A stretch of 39,847 nucleotides of DNA from an uncultured Prevotellaceae bacterium (GCA_946402905.1 CAMIYC010000031.1:1-39847), one strand, 5' to 3'. Positions 15,763-25,600 are shown, counted from the first letter of the stretch. Program-made: numbers and translations. Notes: a model not told the origin generated them from the sequence alone.

Positions 15763-16596
15763 ATGAAGAAAAGAAGCATCCTGTTGATATGGTCATGCCT
15801 GACGGCCCTGACCATCTACGCACAAGTCATCCCCTCTACCGGCCGCAACCCCATCTACGTCGAACCGCCTATCTACGCCAAGAGCGATAACAGCAGCGAG
15901 CAAACCACCTTTGCCGCCATGCGCCCCTACCTGGTCAGCAAGGTGAACGAAAACCCCAAGACCCTGGCGACAGACGACAAGGCCTGCGCCCATAAGCTGC
16001 TCACAGTCATCCAGAACTACAAGAAGTACACCTACCGCGACTCCACCAACGGAAAGTTCTACTACAAAGTGGAACTCCATTACACGCTGGCGATCAAGAA
16101 CACCGAGAAAAACGAGGTGCTCTCGCAGTCGATGTCCAAGAAAGGCACTTACCAGTCGGAGAAGAGTTATGCCGACGCTTTCGCCAGTGCCTGCAAGACC
16201 TACCCCTACCAAAGCGACATCAACGAGTTGGTGGAGGAGACTTTTGCCCTGGTGGGGCTGGTCACGCGGGTGGAGCCCGACGCCAAGAAAGCCAACCGTG
16301 CCGGGGTGGTGCACATCAACCTGGGCACCGACCACGGGGTGCGCAAGAACCAGTGGTTTGACGTGTTCATCGTCAACAACGGCCAAGTGAGCGACCGTAT
16401 TGCCACCCTCCATTTAGACAAGGCCGACGCGGCCACATCGACCTGCAAGGTGAAAAAAGGCAAGGAGGAGCTGCTCACACTTTGGAAAAGCCAGAATGGC
16501 GCTAAATTTGCCGTGGTGTCGAGGATGGAGAGCAACATCTGGAAAAAACTGGAGAAGGCCCTCGACATGGTGACCAATATCATCGACAGTTATTGA
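15763..16596 (+). CDS. Secreted protein of unknown function
   Basis: 277 aa with a signal peptide ending at Ala20 (LTIYA-Q). I do not recognise a named family. Residues 40-165 are mixed alpha/beta with many charged residues (FAAMRPYLVSKVNENPKTL; YYKVELHYTLAIKNTEKNEV). Residues 181-206 (AGVVHINLGTDHGVRKNQWF) look like the small beta domain seen at the C-terminus of some envelope assembly proteins, where a short barrel follows a conserved G-V-x-x-G turn; this likeness is weak. There is no lipobox and no membrane segment after the signal. It follows the GH28-GH105 gene at 87 nt with a hairpin between and no promoter of its own, so it may be a read-through partner. A role in pectin use is unproven. 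Confidence 0.8.
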   Translation: MKKRSILLIWSCLTALTIYAQVIPSTGRNPIYVEPPIYAKSDNSSEQTTFAAMRPYLVSKVNENPKTLATDDKACAHKLLTVIQNYKKYTYRDSTNGKFYYKVELHYTLAIKNTEKNEVLSQSMSKKGTYQSEKSYADAFASACKTYPYQSDINELVEETFALVGLVTRVEPDAKKANRAGVVHINLGTDHGVRKNQWFDVFIVNNGQVSDRIATLHLDKADAATSTCKVKKGKEELLTLWKSQNGAKFAVVSRMESNIWKKLEKALDMVTNIIDSY

Positions 16597-16623
16597 TTCG
16601 CCAATAGAAAACCCGACAAATTG

Positions 16624-16654
16624 TTGTTCATGTGAAAAAAAATCATTAAGTTTG
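16624..16654 (+). promoter_or_regulatory. Promoter of the surface-protein and CE8 transcript
   Basis: TTG (16624-16626), a 20-nt spacer and TAAGTTTG (16647-16654) fit the Bacteroidetes consensus. The transcript would begin about 30-40 nt before the gene start. Confidence 0.7.
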
Positions 16655-16691
16655 CAGTCAGAAAAGACCTTAACACATTATTAACTAAAAG

Positions 16692-19196
16692 ATGATTTGC
16701 ATGAACAAATTTCTACGCTTTTCATTAGTTTCACTGCTAATGACATTTTGTGGGCTCCTGTCAGCCCAGGTGGTGACATTCGACGCCACTGTAGACAAGG
16801 GGCAAAGTGCTTCGGCCAGTGCCGACCAGATCACCAAAGACGGTGTGACGATTTCCATCACCAACGGCATACTGGGCAATGGCCAGCAATACCGAGTCTA
16901 TAAGAACCAGACCATCACCGTGGCCTCTACCGTGGGCAATATCAAGAAGATAGAGTTCACCTGTACTGCCAAGGGCGACGCACAGTACGGCCCGGGCAAC
17001 TTCACCGATGCCACCACCGGCACCTACACCTTCGACGATGTGGTGGGCACATGGACCGGCGATGCTGCTGAAGTGTCACTGACGGCCACTACTGCCCAGG
17101 TGCGCATGACCATGGTGACAGTCTACCTGGGCGAGGTGCAGAAGACGCTGACCATCAGCGGCACCACACCGTTCAGCAGCACTACCACCGTGACCATCAC
17201 CCCGTCTAACGAAGACTACGCCGTCTATTACACCACCGACGGCAGCAATCCCGCCGTCTCCGGCCAGGTCTACACTGGTCCGTTCACGCTGAGCGAGACC
17301 ACCACAGTCAAGGCCGTGGAGGAAGACTATGCCGGTGAGATGAGCCAGGTCGTGGAGAAGACCTTTGTCAAGGAATCGACAGACTTCCCCGTCGCTGCAG
17401 ACATCGCCGCCTTCAAAGCCTTAGGTCCCGACACCGAGGCCAAGCTGTTGCTCAACAATGCCCAGGTGCTCTTTGTTGGCACCAACGATGTTTACGTGCG
17501 TGACGCCTCCGGAGCACTCGACTTGTTCAAGATTGGCATCGAATTCTCCAACGGTCAGATTCTCAACGGTTCCATCACCGGCCGGTTTGCCCTTTACAAC
17601 AACCTGCCCGAGATGGCCAAGACCGAAAACACCAACAGCGACGACATCACGTTTGCCAGCGGCACTGCAGAGCCCAAGACCGTGACCATCGCCCAGGCGA
17701 AGTCGGAAACCTACTATTGCGACCTCATCAAGATTGAGGGCGTAAAAATCACCGCCCGTGAAGAGGGTACCTACACCAATTACTACGCCTACATCGGCGC
17801 TGACGAGATCCAGATCTACGACCGCTTCAAGGTGGGACTGGAGTATACCGACGACGGCACCTATGACGTGGAGGGCATCCTGGTGCCTTGGAAAGGCGGC
17901 TATGAGCTCTACCTCACCCAGCCCGTCACCAGCGGCACCGAGCCAGGTCCTGGTATAGATCTTCCCAAGGCTGCCAACATCGCCGCTTTCAAAGCACTTG
18001 AAGACAAGACAGAGGCTGAACTGACCCTCAACAATGCCGTGGTGCTCTACGTGGGTGCCAACGACGTATATGTGCGCGACGAGAGCGGTGCCATCGACTT
18101 CTACCACACCGGTCTGAACTTCGTGGCCGGCCAGGTGATGAACGGCACCATCGCTGGTATCTCAACCAACTATAACGGTCTGCCCGAACTGACCAAGAGC
18201 GAGAACACCAACTCCAACGGCTACACCTCTGCCGCCGGCTCTGCCGTCGCCAAGACCGTGACCATCGCTGAGGCCAAGTCTGAGGCCCTCTACTGCGACT
18301 TGCTCAAGATCGAAGGCGTGAAGATCCAGGCCCGCGAGGAGGGCGACTTCACCAACATCTACGCCTATATCGGCGACGATGCGATCCAGATCTACGACCG
18401 TTTCCAGGTGGGCATGGAATACAATGAGGAAGACACTTACACCGTAGAGGGCATCCTCGTACCGTTCAAGGGCAACTTTGAGATCTACCTCACCAAGGCG
18501 CTCTCCGGCGAAGTCGGTCCGCAAATCCCTGTCTGCGAAAGCATCGCCGCTTTCAAGGCCCTGGAGGTTGGCACAGAGGCTGAGCTGAAGCTCACCGACG
18601 CCGTGGTGCTCTACGCCAAAGATCGCGACGTATTCGTGCGTGACGCCAGCGGCGCCATCGAGTTCTACAACACCGGCATCGAGTTTGAGAACAACCAGGT
18701 GCTCAACGGCAGCATCATCGGCAAGTTCAGCCCCTATCAGGGGCTGCCCGAGCTGGCCAAGACCGAAGGCACCAATGCCGACGGCTTCACCGCCACAGCC
18801 GGCAGCGAGCCCCAGCCCGTGGTTGTCACCATCCCGCAGGTGGGCGAGAGCCTGCTTTGCGACCTGGTCGTCCTGGAGAATGTCACCTTCAACACCGAGG
18901 AAAGCAACACCTTCGCCTACTCTGGTGATGACAAGCTGCAGCTCTTCGACAAGTTCAAGATATTCGACGAGCAGCTTCGCATTGGCGAGACCGGCAATGT
19001 GACGGGTATCGTCATCATCTACAAAGGCGCTTATCAGCTCTATCCCATCAGGTTTGACTATTCTGAGGGTATCCATGAGATGAACACCACTGCCGTCAAC
19101 CCCGACGCCCCGATGTACAATCTCTCCGGCCAGGCCGTAGGACAAGGATACAAGGGCCTGGTCATCCAGGATGGCAAGAAGATGCTCAAGAAATAA
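16692..19196 (+). CDS. Large secreted surface protein with a chitobiase-like Fn3 domain and three OB-like repeats
   Basis: 834 aa. M4 (16701, MNKFLRFSL) gives the cleaner signal peptide, cleaved near SAQ (25-26). Residues 27-148 are a beta-rich domain (VVTFDATVDKG, GVTISITNGILG). Residues 152-227 match the chitobiase/beta-hexosaminidase C-terminal Fn3-like domain (YAVYYTTDGSNPAVSGQVYTG). Three repeats of about 175 residues follow at 236-412, 428-603 and 616-788, each with AAFKAL, a DVYVRDxSGAIDFY strand, NGxIxG, GLPELxKTExTN, CDLLKIEGV and DxFKV segments; they look like OB-fold beta-barrels. The C-terminus (MYNLSGQAV...KMLKK) is a short sorting-tail-like end. No catalytic motif is seen. A role in carbohydrate binding or a surface scaffold is plausible. 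CE8 follows, probably on the same transcript. Confidence 0.85.
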   Translation: MICMNKFLRFSLVSLLMTFCGLLSAQVVTFDATVDKGQSASASADQITKDGVTISITNGILGNGQQYRVYKNQTITVASTVGNIKKIEFTCTAKGDAQYGPGNFTDATTGTYTFDDVVGTWTGDAAEVSLTATTAQVRMTMVTVYLGEVQKTLTISGTTPFSSTTTVTITPSNEDYAVYYTTDGSNPAVSGQVYTGPFTLSETTTVKAVEEDYAGEMSQVVEKTFVKESTDFPVAADIAAFKALGPDTEAKLLLNNAQVLFVGTNDVYVRDASGALDLFKIGIEFSNGQILNGSITGRFALYNNLPEMAKTENTNSDDITFASGTAEPKTVTIAQAKSETYYCDLIKIEGVKITAREEGTYTNYYAYIGADEIQIYDRFKVGLEYTDDGTYDVEGILVPWKGGYELYLTQPVTSGTEPGPGIDLPKAANIAAFKALEDKTEAELTLNNAVVLYVGANDVYVRDESGAIDFYHTGLNFVAGQVMNGTIAGISTNYNGLPELTKSENTNSNGYTSAAGSAVAKTVTIAEAKSEALYCDLLKIEGVKIQAREEGDFTNIYAYIGDDAIQIYDRFQVGMEYNEEDTYTVEGILVPFKGNFEIYLTKALSGEVGPQIPVCESIAAFKALEVGTEAELKLTDAVVLYAKDRDVFVRDASGAIEFYNTGIEFENNQVLNGSIIGKFSPYQGLPELAKTEGTNADGFTATAGSEPQPVVVTIPQVGESLLCDLVVLENVTFNTEESNTFAYSGDDKLQLFDKFKIFDEQLRIGETGNVTGIVIIYKGAYQLYPIRFDYSEGIHEMNTTAVNPDAPMYNLSGQAVGQGYKGLVIQDGKKMLKK

Positions 19197-19230
19197 AAGC
19201 GCCAGGATAGGATTATTATTGCTATCGGAA

Positions 19231-19311
19231 CGATACAATCGATAAGAACGATACAAACGATAAGAACGATACAAACGACAGAAACGATACAAACGACAGA
19301 AACAATAGAAA
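19231..19311. repeat. Nine-unit 9-nt array, units CGATACAAA / CGATAAGAA / CGACAGAAA
   Basis: Nine consecutive 9-nt units with no indels, partly alternating with an 18-nt super-period. It starts 35 nt past the stop of the surface-protein gene and ends just before a hairpin. It shares the CGATAAGAA unit with the arrays at 22246 and 33943. Confidence 0.9.
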
Positions 19312-19317
19312 CCTCTC

Positions 19318-19348
19318 ATTTTGGCGGGTCATTTTGGCCCGCCAAAAT
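19318..19348 (+). terminator. Hairpin between the surface-protein gene and CE8
   Basis: ATTTTGGCGGG (19318-19328) pairs with CCCGCCAAAAT (19338-19348) around a 9-nt loop. It ends 23 nt before the CE8 start codon and is not followed by a T-run, so it may be an mRNA-processing or attenuating structure rather than a full stop. It also shows that a TTG start at 19321 inside the stem is unlikely. Confidence 0.45.
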
Positions 19349-19371
19349 CAAATAAAAAACAACCCTTCAAG

Positions 19372-22224
19372 ATGAAAACCCTTCTACTAAAAACGACCCT
19401 CCTGGTCACACTCTTGCTCCCTTTTGTTAGTTTGCAGGCCCAGGAGAAAGAGCTCTACTCCACCAATTTCTCCGACTGGGAGGGCATGAAAGCCACACAG
19501 AGTGAGAAAGTGGTGCATCAGTCGACCAAATACAGTCATGAAGCCCTCGACTTCACACTGTTCAACACCGCCGTCGACCCTGCCGGTGTCAACGCCAAAT
19601 TCAACGACGGCAACCCGCTCGGATGGCTGCAGGCAGCCAAGAGCGACAACCCCTACGTGATCACCTCCACCCTCGCCTCGGTGACCCGCGTGCGCTTTGT
19701 GCACGGTGCCACCGGCGGCAACCGCGGCTGGAAGCTGTGGGCCAAGGGCGACGGCGACTCCGACTGGGTGGTCATCTCCGAGACCGTGGCCAATCCTGCG
19801 GGATGGTGCGAGGTCAACGCCACGGTCAACCGCACCAACGTGCAACTGAAATGGACCAATCTCAACTCCTCCCAGAACGCCTATATGTTTGAGCTCGACA
19901 TCTATGGCCATGTCGACATGACCACGAAACCCACGCTCCAAAGTTTCAAGGTCAATGGCAAGAGCTACGAGGCCGGTGAGGTGTTCGACGAGACCAGCGA
20001 CGGCAGCATGCGCGCCCTTCTCGAGACCTCAAAGCAAGAGGCCGACATCAGTGCGGAGAATCCCCTCACCGATGTGGTGGCCGCCAACGGCACCGTGGGC
20101 GAGATCACCTACGAGGCATGGGAGCACCGCTCTGACATTCCCGCCTACGTGCGTGTCACCATCCCCGTGTCCACCTCCGACGCCACCACCCTCTACTATG
20201 CCTATATCAATCATAAGAAAGACTTCACGCTGACCTATTACGACACCGACGGCAGCGTCGTGGGCACCCAGGCGGTGGAGAAAGATGCCAAGATAGGCTC
20301 CTTTGCCTACGGCGAGGCCGACGTGGCGGTGGCCGACGGCTACAAGTTCCGCGGCTGGTTTCAGAAAGCCAAGGGCGGCAACAACCGCAAGTATACTGTC
20401 AATGAAGTGATCACGGGCGACACTCCCCTCTACGGCATTGCCACCGAGGTGGAGACCATGAGCACGACAGCCCGTTATACGTACACCCTGACCGACCCCT
20501 ATTTCTATCCTGAAGACCACGAGGGGTTCCAGTTTGACGGCAGCGGCGGGTACCATGACAACCAGCACGGCTGGCAACTGAAGTCGGGCGACCATATCGA
20601 CCTGCTGGTGGGTGGTCGCGCCTATATCATGCTCTACCTCTGCCGTCAGGGTGGCAACGGCCAGATCACGCTGGAGGGTCCCGGCGGAGAGGTGCTGCAG
20701 ACCGTCAGCGTGCCTGTGAGCGTCGACGGCCAGTGCAAGGCCATTCTCTACGACGGCGGTGCCGGTGCCGGCACCGTGCGCCTCGCCATCACACAAGGCG
20801 CTGCCTATATCCACAAGATCGCCGTCTGCAATGTGGCCGACAATCCTGTGGAGAAAAATGAGCAAGGCTTCTTCGTGGTGAGAGCCGGCGACGCCGACCA
20901 CTTCCTCACCACCCTCGACATTGCCAACGCAGTGGCCTCCAATACGGAGCGCACTTACATCTTCCTGCCCGACGGCACCTACGACCTGGGTGAGACCGTG
21001 CTGACCGCCGTCTCCGGCAACAACATCTCCATCGTCGGGCAGAGCATGAAACACACCATCATCCGCAACGCACCGCCCAAGGAGATCGAAGGCATCGGCA
21101 CCACCGCCACCCTGCTGATCACCGGCACGAACACCTTCCTGCAAGACCTGACCATCCAGAATGCCCTCGACTATTACGGCGCCGGCTCTGGGGGCCGTGC
21201 CGTCTGCATCCAGGACAAAGGCGGAAAGACCATCTGCAAGAATGTGCGCCTGCTTTCGTATCAAGACACCTACTATAGCAACACCAGCAGCCAGTTCTAC
21301 TGGGAGACCTCCGAGATACACGGCACCGTCGACTTCATCTGCGGCTCCGGCGACATCCTCTTCAACCAGTGTCTGTTGGTGGGCGAGTCGCGCACGCGCA
21401 ACGGCAAGGGAGGCGATGTCACCCTGACGGCCCCCTACCCCGGCAGCAGCGAGCAATGGGGTTACGTATTCAAGGACTGCACCGTGGAGAACAGGGCCTC
21501 GACCTTCAATTTCGGACGTTCGTGGGGCGGCGAGTCCAAGTTGACCTACATCAACACCACCCTCAACCAGCCCCAGGAGATCGCATCCTCACGCTTCACT
21601 ACCTCGGGCATGAACACTGCCGCATACCGTTTCAAGGAGTATCACTCCGTCAGTCCCAGCGGCCAGGTGGTGACCCCCGCCTCCAATATACTATCCTTCA
21701 CGCTCGACAAAAAGGAGGTATATAAATACGAGACCGTCATGACTGCGGAGGAAGCAGAGCAGTATACCGTGGAGAACATGTTCGGCACATGGCGCCCCGA
21801 CCTTAAGGCCCGTCAGCTGCCCCCGGTTGAAGGCACCACGCTCGTAGAATATCATGGTGTGGCCATCATCCATCCCTATTACCTCACCTGGCATCCTGTC
21901 GAGGGAGCCATCGGCTATGCCGTCTTCTACAATGGAGAGCTGATAGGTATGACGACCGGCAACAATTTCGATGTCGATTTCGAGCATGAGGGAGACGGCA
22001 TGCCGTTCTCCATCCGTGCCATCAACAGCATGGGCGGCATGAGCGAAGACTCCTTCTATCCTGCCTACGACAGCATAGAGCCGTCTGCCTCTGCTGCAGG
22101 CACCACGACCACCACCTATTACCGTCTCGACGGCACGAGAGTATCCACCCCCCGGCAGGGTATATACATCAAAGTGACCCGCCAGGGCAAAGGCAACTGC
22201 ACGACAGAAAAGGTCGCATTCTGA
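19372..22224 (+). CDS. Multidomain secreted CE8 pectin methylesterase
   Basis: 950 aa from ATG at 19372; the signal peptide ends SLQAQ. Pectin methylesterase removes methanol from methyl-esterified homogalacturonan so that pectate lyases and GH28 can act. Domains in order: a beta-sandwich at about 27-180; an uncharacterised stretch; an InlB/Listeria-Bacteroides repeat-like unit at about 280-365 (FTLTYYDTDGSVVG, GYKFRGWF); a possible carbohydrate-binding domain at about 375-490; the CE8 beta-helix at about 495-800; an Fn3-like domain at about 826-905; and a sorting-tail-like end (YYRLDGTRV, GIYIKV). CE8 residues are QDTYY with D632, GTVDFICG with D654, and FGRSWGG with R716 and W718. It is far longer than bare CE8 enzymes (300-400 aa). 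No promoter is seen directly upstream, so it is probably co-transcribed with the preceding gene. Confidence 0.93.
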   Translation: MKTLLLKTTLLVTLLLPFVSLQAQEKELYSTNFSDWEGMKATQSEKVVHQSTKYSHEALDFTLFNTAVDPAGVNAKFNDGNPLGWLQAAKSDNPYVITSTLASVTRVRFVHGATGGNRGWKLWAKGDGDSDWVVISETVANPAGWCEVNATVNRTNVQLKWTNLNSSQNAYMFELDIYGHVDMTTKPTLQSFKVNGKSYEAGEVFDETSDGSMRALLETSKQEADISAENPLTDVVAANGTVGEITYEAWEHRSDIPAYVRVTIPVSTSDATTLYYAYINHKKDFTLTYYDTDGSVVGTQAVEKDAKIGSFAYGEADVAVADGYKFRGWFQKAKGGNNRKYTVNEVITGDTPLYGIATEVETMSTTARYTYTLTDPYFYPEDHEGFQFDGSGGYHDNQHGWQLKSGDHIDLLVGGRAYIMLYLCRQGGNGQITLEGPGGEVLQTVSVPVSVDGQCKAILYDGGAGAGTVRLAITQGAAYIHKIAVCNVADNPVEKNEQGFFVVRAGDADHFLTTLDIANAVASNTERTYIFLPDGTYDLGETVLTAVSGNNISIVGQSMKHTIIRNAPPKEIEGIGTTATLLITGTNTFLQDLTIQNALDYYGAGSGGRAVCIQDKGGKTICKNVRLLSYQDTYYSNTSSQFYWETSEIHGTVDFICGSGDILFNQCLLVGESRTRNGKGGDVTLTAPYPGSSEQWGYVFKDCTVENRASTFNFGRSWGGESKLTYINTTLNQPQEIASSRFTTSGMNTAAYRFKEYHSVSPSGQVVTPASNILSFTLDKKEVYKYETVMTAEEAEQYTVENMFGTWRPDLKARQLPPVEGTTLVEYHGVAIIHPYYLTWHPVEGAIGYAVFYNGELIGMTTGNNFDVDFEHEGDGMPFSIRAINSMGGMSEDSFYPAYDSIEPSASAAGTTTTTYYRLDGTRVSTPRQGIYIKVTRQGKGNCTTEKVAF

Positions 22225-22245
22225 AAGGCCGGAATAGCCGGAAAT

Positions 22246-22335
22246 CGATAAGAACGATAAGAACGTCAAGAACGATAAGAACGATAAGAACGGTAATAAC
22301 GTTAATAACGATAATAACGACAATAACGACAATAA
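22246..22335. repeat. Ten-unit 9-nt array, units CGATAAGAA grading into CGATAATAA / CGACAATAA
   Basis: Ten consecutive 9-nt units without indels, starting 21 nt after the CE8 stop and ending 7 nt before a strong terminator. The first five units are CGATAAGAA-like, the last five end in ATAA, as if the array had grown from two variants. Confidence 0.9.
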
Positions 22336-22342
22336 CGACAAA

Positions 22343-22373
22343 GGGCAGAATTTTGTCAAAATTCTGCCCTTTT
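22343..22373 (+). terminator. Rho-independent terminator of the CE8 transcript
   Basis: GGGCAGAATTTT-GTC-AAAATTCTGCCC, a 12-bp perfect stem with a 3-nt loop followed by TTTT. It separates CE8 from the susC promoter at 22428. Confidence 0.85.
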
Positions 22374-22427
22374 GGTTAAAATTGTAATTATCGGCTTCAA
22401 AATTATATGTTTTTAAATTTTTATTAG

Positions 22428-22435
22428 TATCTTTG
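22428..22435 (+). promoter_or_regulatory. -7 promoter element for the susC-susD-DUF5123 operon
   Basis: TATCTTTG matches TAnnTTTG and continues CAAAA, as at the promoter of the first susC (3338). No TTG lies at the right distance upstream. The transcript would start near 22442 and carry a leader of about 175 nt with the structure described at 22466. Confidence 0.65.
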
Positions 22436-22465
22436 CAAAAATTTAACCCTAACCATCAGGACTCT

Positions 22466-22541
22466 CGACCTGAAATGAAGCGATTGACAAACTACTGCGG
22501 CTCCCGCTGCAAATCTACACCTCAAAAATTATTTCAGGCCG
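22466..22541 (+). promoter_or_regulatory. Structured susC leader: long-range stem enclosing a GC hairpin
   Basis: CGACCTGAAAT (22466-22476) can pair with ATTTCAGGCCG (22531-22541) at 10 of 11 positions. Inside, GCGG-CTC-CCGC (22497-22507) forms a small hairpin. The outer stem covers the ATG of the leader ORF at 22475 and part of its 3' end, so translation of that ORF and folding of the stem would compete. Confidence 0.5.
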
Positions 22542-22546
22542 CCTAA
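22475..22546 (+). CDS. Candidate 23-residue leader peptide upstream of susC
   Basis: ATG at 22475, 23 sense codons, TAA at 22544. The peptide starts MKRLTNYCGSRCKSTP and ends LFQAA; it is basic, with two cysteines and no signal peptide. It lies wholly in the 5' leader of susC, 70 nt before its start codon, and its ends fall within the two arms of the leader stem. No ribosome-binding site is visible, as is usual for this phylum. A 23-codon ORF can arise by chance in 175 nt, so translation is unproven. Confidence 0.35.
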   Translation: MKRLTNYCGSRCKSTPQKLFQAA

Positions 22547-22616
22547 AAATACAAATCACATATACACAAAGCCCTAAATATAAAGCATATTTATTTATCA
22601 ACCTAAAATAAAATCT

Positions 22617-25600
22617 ATGTCTGGTAATTTGAAATTCTTTCGAATGGCGCTCCTGTTGGCCTTCACGTTATTCGTGGGCAACATCACAGCGCAGACCATC
22701 AAAGGTACGGTAACCGACTCGAGCGGCGAGCCCGTCATTGGTGCCACTGTCATGGAGACAGGCACCCAGAATGGCGTGGTAACCGACATCGACGGCAACT
22801 ACACCTTGCAGAATGTGAAAGGCAAGACTCTCACCTTTTCATACATCGGTATGAAAACACAAACGGTGCAGATTGCAGGTCAGTCAACCATCAATGTCGT
22901 CCTCGAGGACGAGGCCCAGAGCCTCAACGACGTGGTGGTGATCGGTTATGGTACGGTGCGTAAGAAAGACCTCACCGGTTCGGTAGCCACCGTGGGCGGT
23001 GAGAAACTGGCCGCCGTACCGACCCCCAACGTATCCGAGGCCCTCACCGGTAAGCTCTCCGGTGTGCACGTGACGACGACCGACGGTTCACCCGATGCCG
23101 AGATATTGATCCGCGTGCGTGGTGGCGGTTCTATCACCGGCGACAACACCCCGTTGTTTGTGGTCGACGGTTTCCAAACCAACTCCATCTCCGACATCTC
23201 TCCCAACGACATCGAGGATATCACCGTATTGAAGGACGCCTCATCGACCGCTATTTACGGTTCTGAGGGTGCCAACGGTGTCATCCTGATCACCACAAAG
23301 AACGCCAAGGGCGGCAAGACGGTGATCAACTACAACGGATTCCTCCAGACCAAGACCGTGTCGAAGCGTCTCGACCCGATGAACACCTACGACTATGTGA
23401 TGTCCAACTACGAATATGCCCTTCTGGGCGGCGAGTCGGCCCTCAAGTCGTTCTACAACCAGTTTGGTGTCTACGACGACCTTTATCTCTACAAGAGCAT
23501 CGAGGCCATCGACTGGCAGGAAGACCTTTTCGGTGCCGACGTGCTCTCACAGAGCCACAACGTCAGCGTGAACGGCGGTACGGAGAAGACCAAGTTCTCT
23601 CTCTCCGGCACCTATGACTTCAACGGCGGTCTGATGCCCAACAATGACTTCAGCCGTTACGCCTTCATGTTCAAGTTGAACCACGACATCAACAAGAACC
23701 TGAAATTCAACCTCACCGCCCGTGTGAGCGATCAGATTGCCAACGGTCAGGGTACACAGGGTGGTACCTACAAGGTACGTACCGAGCAGGCCATCTATGG
23801 TGTGGCTACCAAAGGTCTGAGTGCCTTCATCACCCCCGACTTCAGTACGATGAGTGACGACGAGATCGTGCAGTGGCAGCGTGCCAACATGACCCTCGCC
23901 GAGCAGTCAGAACAATACTGGCGCAAGCGCAACAACCGCGCCTTCAACTTCAACGCCTCTCTCGACTGGAAGATCATCAAACAGCTCCGCGCCCGTCTTG
24001 AGGCCGGCTATTCCTATGGTTTCAACGAGGTGCGCAACTGGTATGGCGCCACCACAACCCAGGCTTCTTATGTAGGCGGTCTTCCCCTTGCCGACTGGCA
24101 GAAGACCAACACCAGCAGCATCCGTGAGAGCGGTACGGTGACCTACGACGAGACCTTCAACAAGGTGCACAAGCTCAACGTGATGATCGGTCAGGAATTC
24201 CGTACCAGCCGCAGCAACAACAATACCATGTCGGGCAACAACTACAGTCTGGGCTACGATGCCGACGGTGTGTTTGCCAACTTCGGTTCCGGCTCCATCC
24301 AGTCTATCGGCAGTGTGCTCTCTCCCAACAGCAACAAGATCTCCTTCTTCAGCCGTATCAACTATACTTACGCCGACCGCTACCTGCTGACCCTCACTTT
24401 CCGCGAGGACGGTAGCTCGCAGTTCGGCGACGGCCATCAGTGGGGTTTCTTCCCCGCCGCAGCTGCCTCCTGGCGTATCATCGAAGAGCCCTGGATGGAG
24501 AGTGCCAAGAGCTGGTTGTCCAACCTGAAGCTCCGTCTGTCTTATGGTAAGGTAGGTAACGACAAGCTGCCCAGCTACATGTTCAAGCAGCAGTATGCCT
24601 ACAACAGCGGCAGCAAGCGCTACGGTGTGGGTGAGACCCAGAATGTGCACCTGGCCGTGACCAACGTGCTGGCCAACCCCAACCTGACATGGGAGAAGCG
24701 CACCACACGTAACATCGGTCTCGACTTCGGTTTCCTGCACGAGCGCATCAACGGTAACCTGGACTTCTACTGGAACAACACCGACGACCTGCTGATCAAC
24801 CACGCCATTGCCGCTCCCGGCTACACCTCAGTGTGGGAGAACTCAGCCTCGACGAGCAACAAGGGTGTCGAGTTGACCCTGAATGCCACCATCCTTCAGA
24901 AGAAGAACGTGTCGTTGATTGCCAACTTCAACATCAGCCACGACAAGTCCAACGTGAAGAGCCTGGCCAACGGCATCGAGCAGATGACCTTCCCCTCAGG
25001 ATGGGCCAGCACCGACAACAAAAACCAGCAAGACTACATCGTGCGCATCGGCGACCCGATCGGTCTGATCTACGGCTGGAAGAGCGACGGCTACTACACC
25101 ACCGCCGACTTTGAGAGCTACGACGCTGCCACCAACACCTACAAGCTGAAGGACGGCGTTCCCACGACAGCCCTCCTGGGCGGCCGCATCGGAGTGCGCC
25201 CCGGTACGATGAAGCTGAAAGACATCAGCGGTCCTGACGGCAAGCCCGACGGTGTGGTCGACACCAACGATATCGACGTGATCGGCGACACCAACGCCGA
25301 CTTCACCGGTGGTTTCGGATTATCCGGCACTGTCTACGACTTCGACTTCAATGTCAACTTCACCTACACCTACGGCAACGACATCTACAATGCCAACAAG
25401 ATCCAGACCAGCAGCCGCTACCGTGCCGGCACCTGGCCCAACATGCGCGACGACATGAGTCAGAAGAACTCCTACTCCTACATGAATCCTGAGACCGGCC
25501 TGCTGCTCACCACGCTCGAAGAACTTGCCTACTGGAATGAGGGTGGCAACGGCATGAGCGCCAAGAAGATGTGGAGCCCCTTCTCCACCGGCGACGCTGT

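Noticed and set aside
15763..16596. Calling the 277-residue protein an envelope assembly or curli-type factor
   Set aside because: Only a short glycine-turn segment is similar, too little to name a family.
18162..19319. Antisense ORF with an LYRSYRLYRS tandem peptide
   Set aside because: The peptide repeat is simply the minus-strand reading of the 9-nt array at 19231-19311, which keeps frame because 9 is a multiple of 3.
19321..19371. TTG start for CE8 giving a 967-residue protein
   Set aside because: It lies in a hairpin stem and adds 17 residues before a textbook signal peptide that begins at ATG 19372.
19231..22335. CRISPR array
   Set aside because: Repeat units are 9 nt with no spacers, and no cas genes are near.
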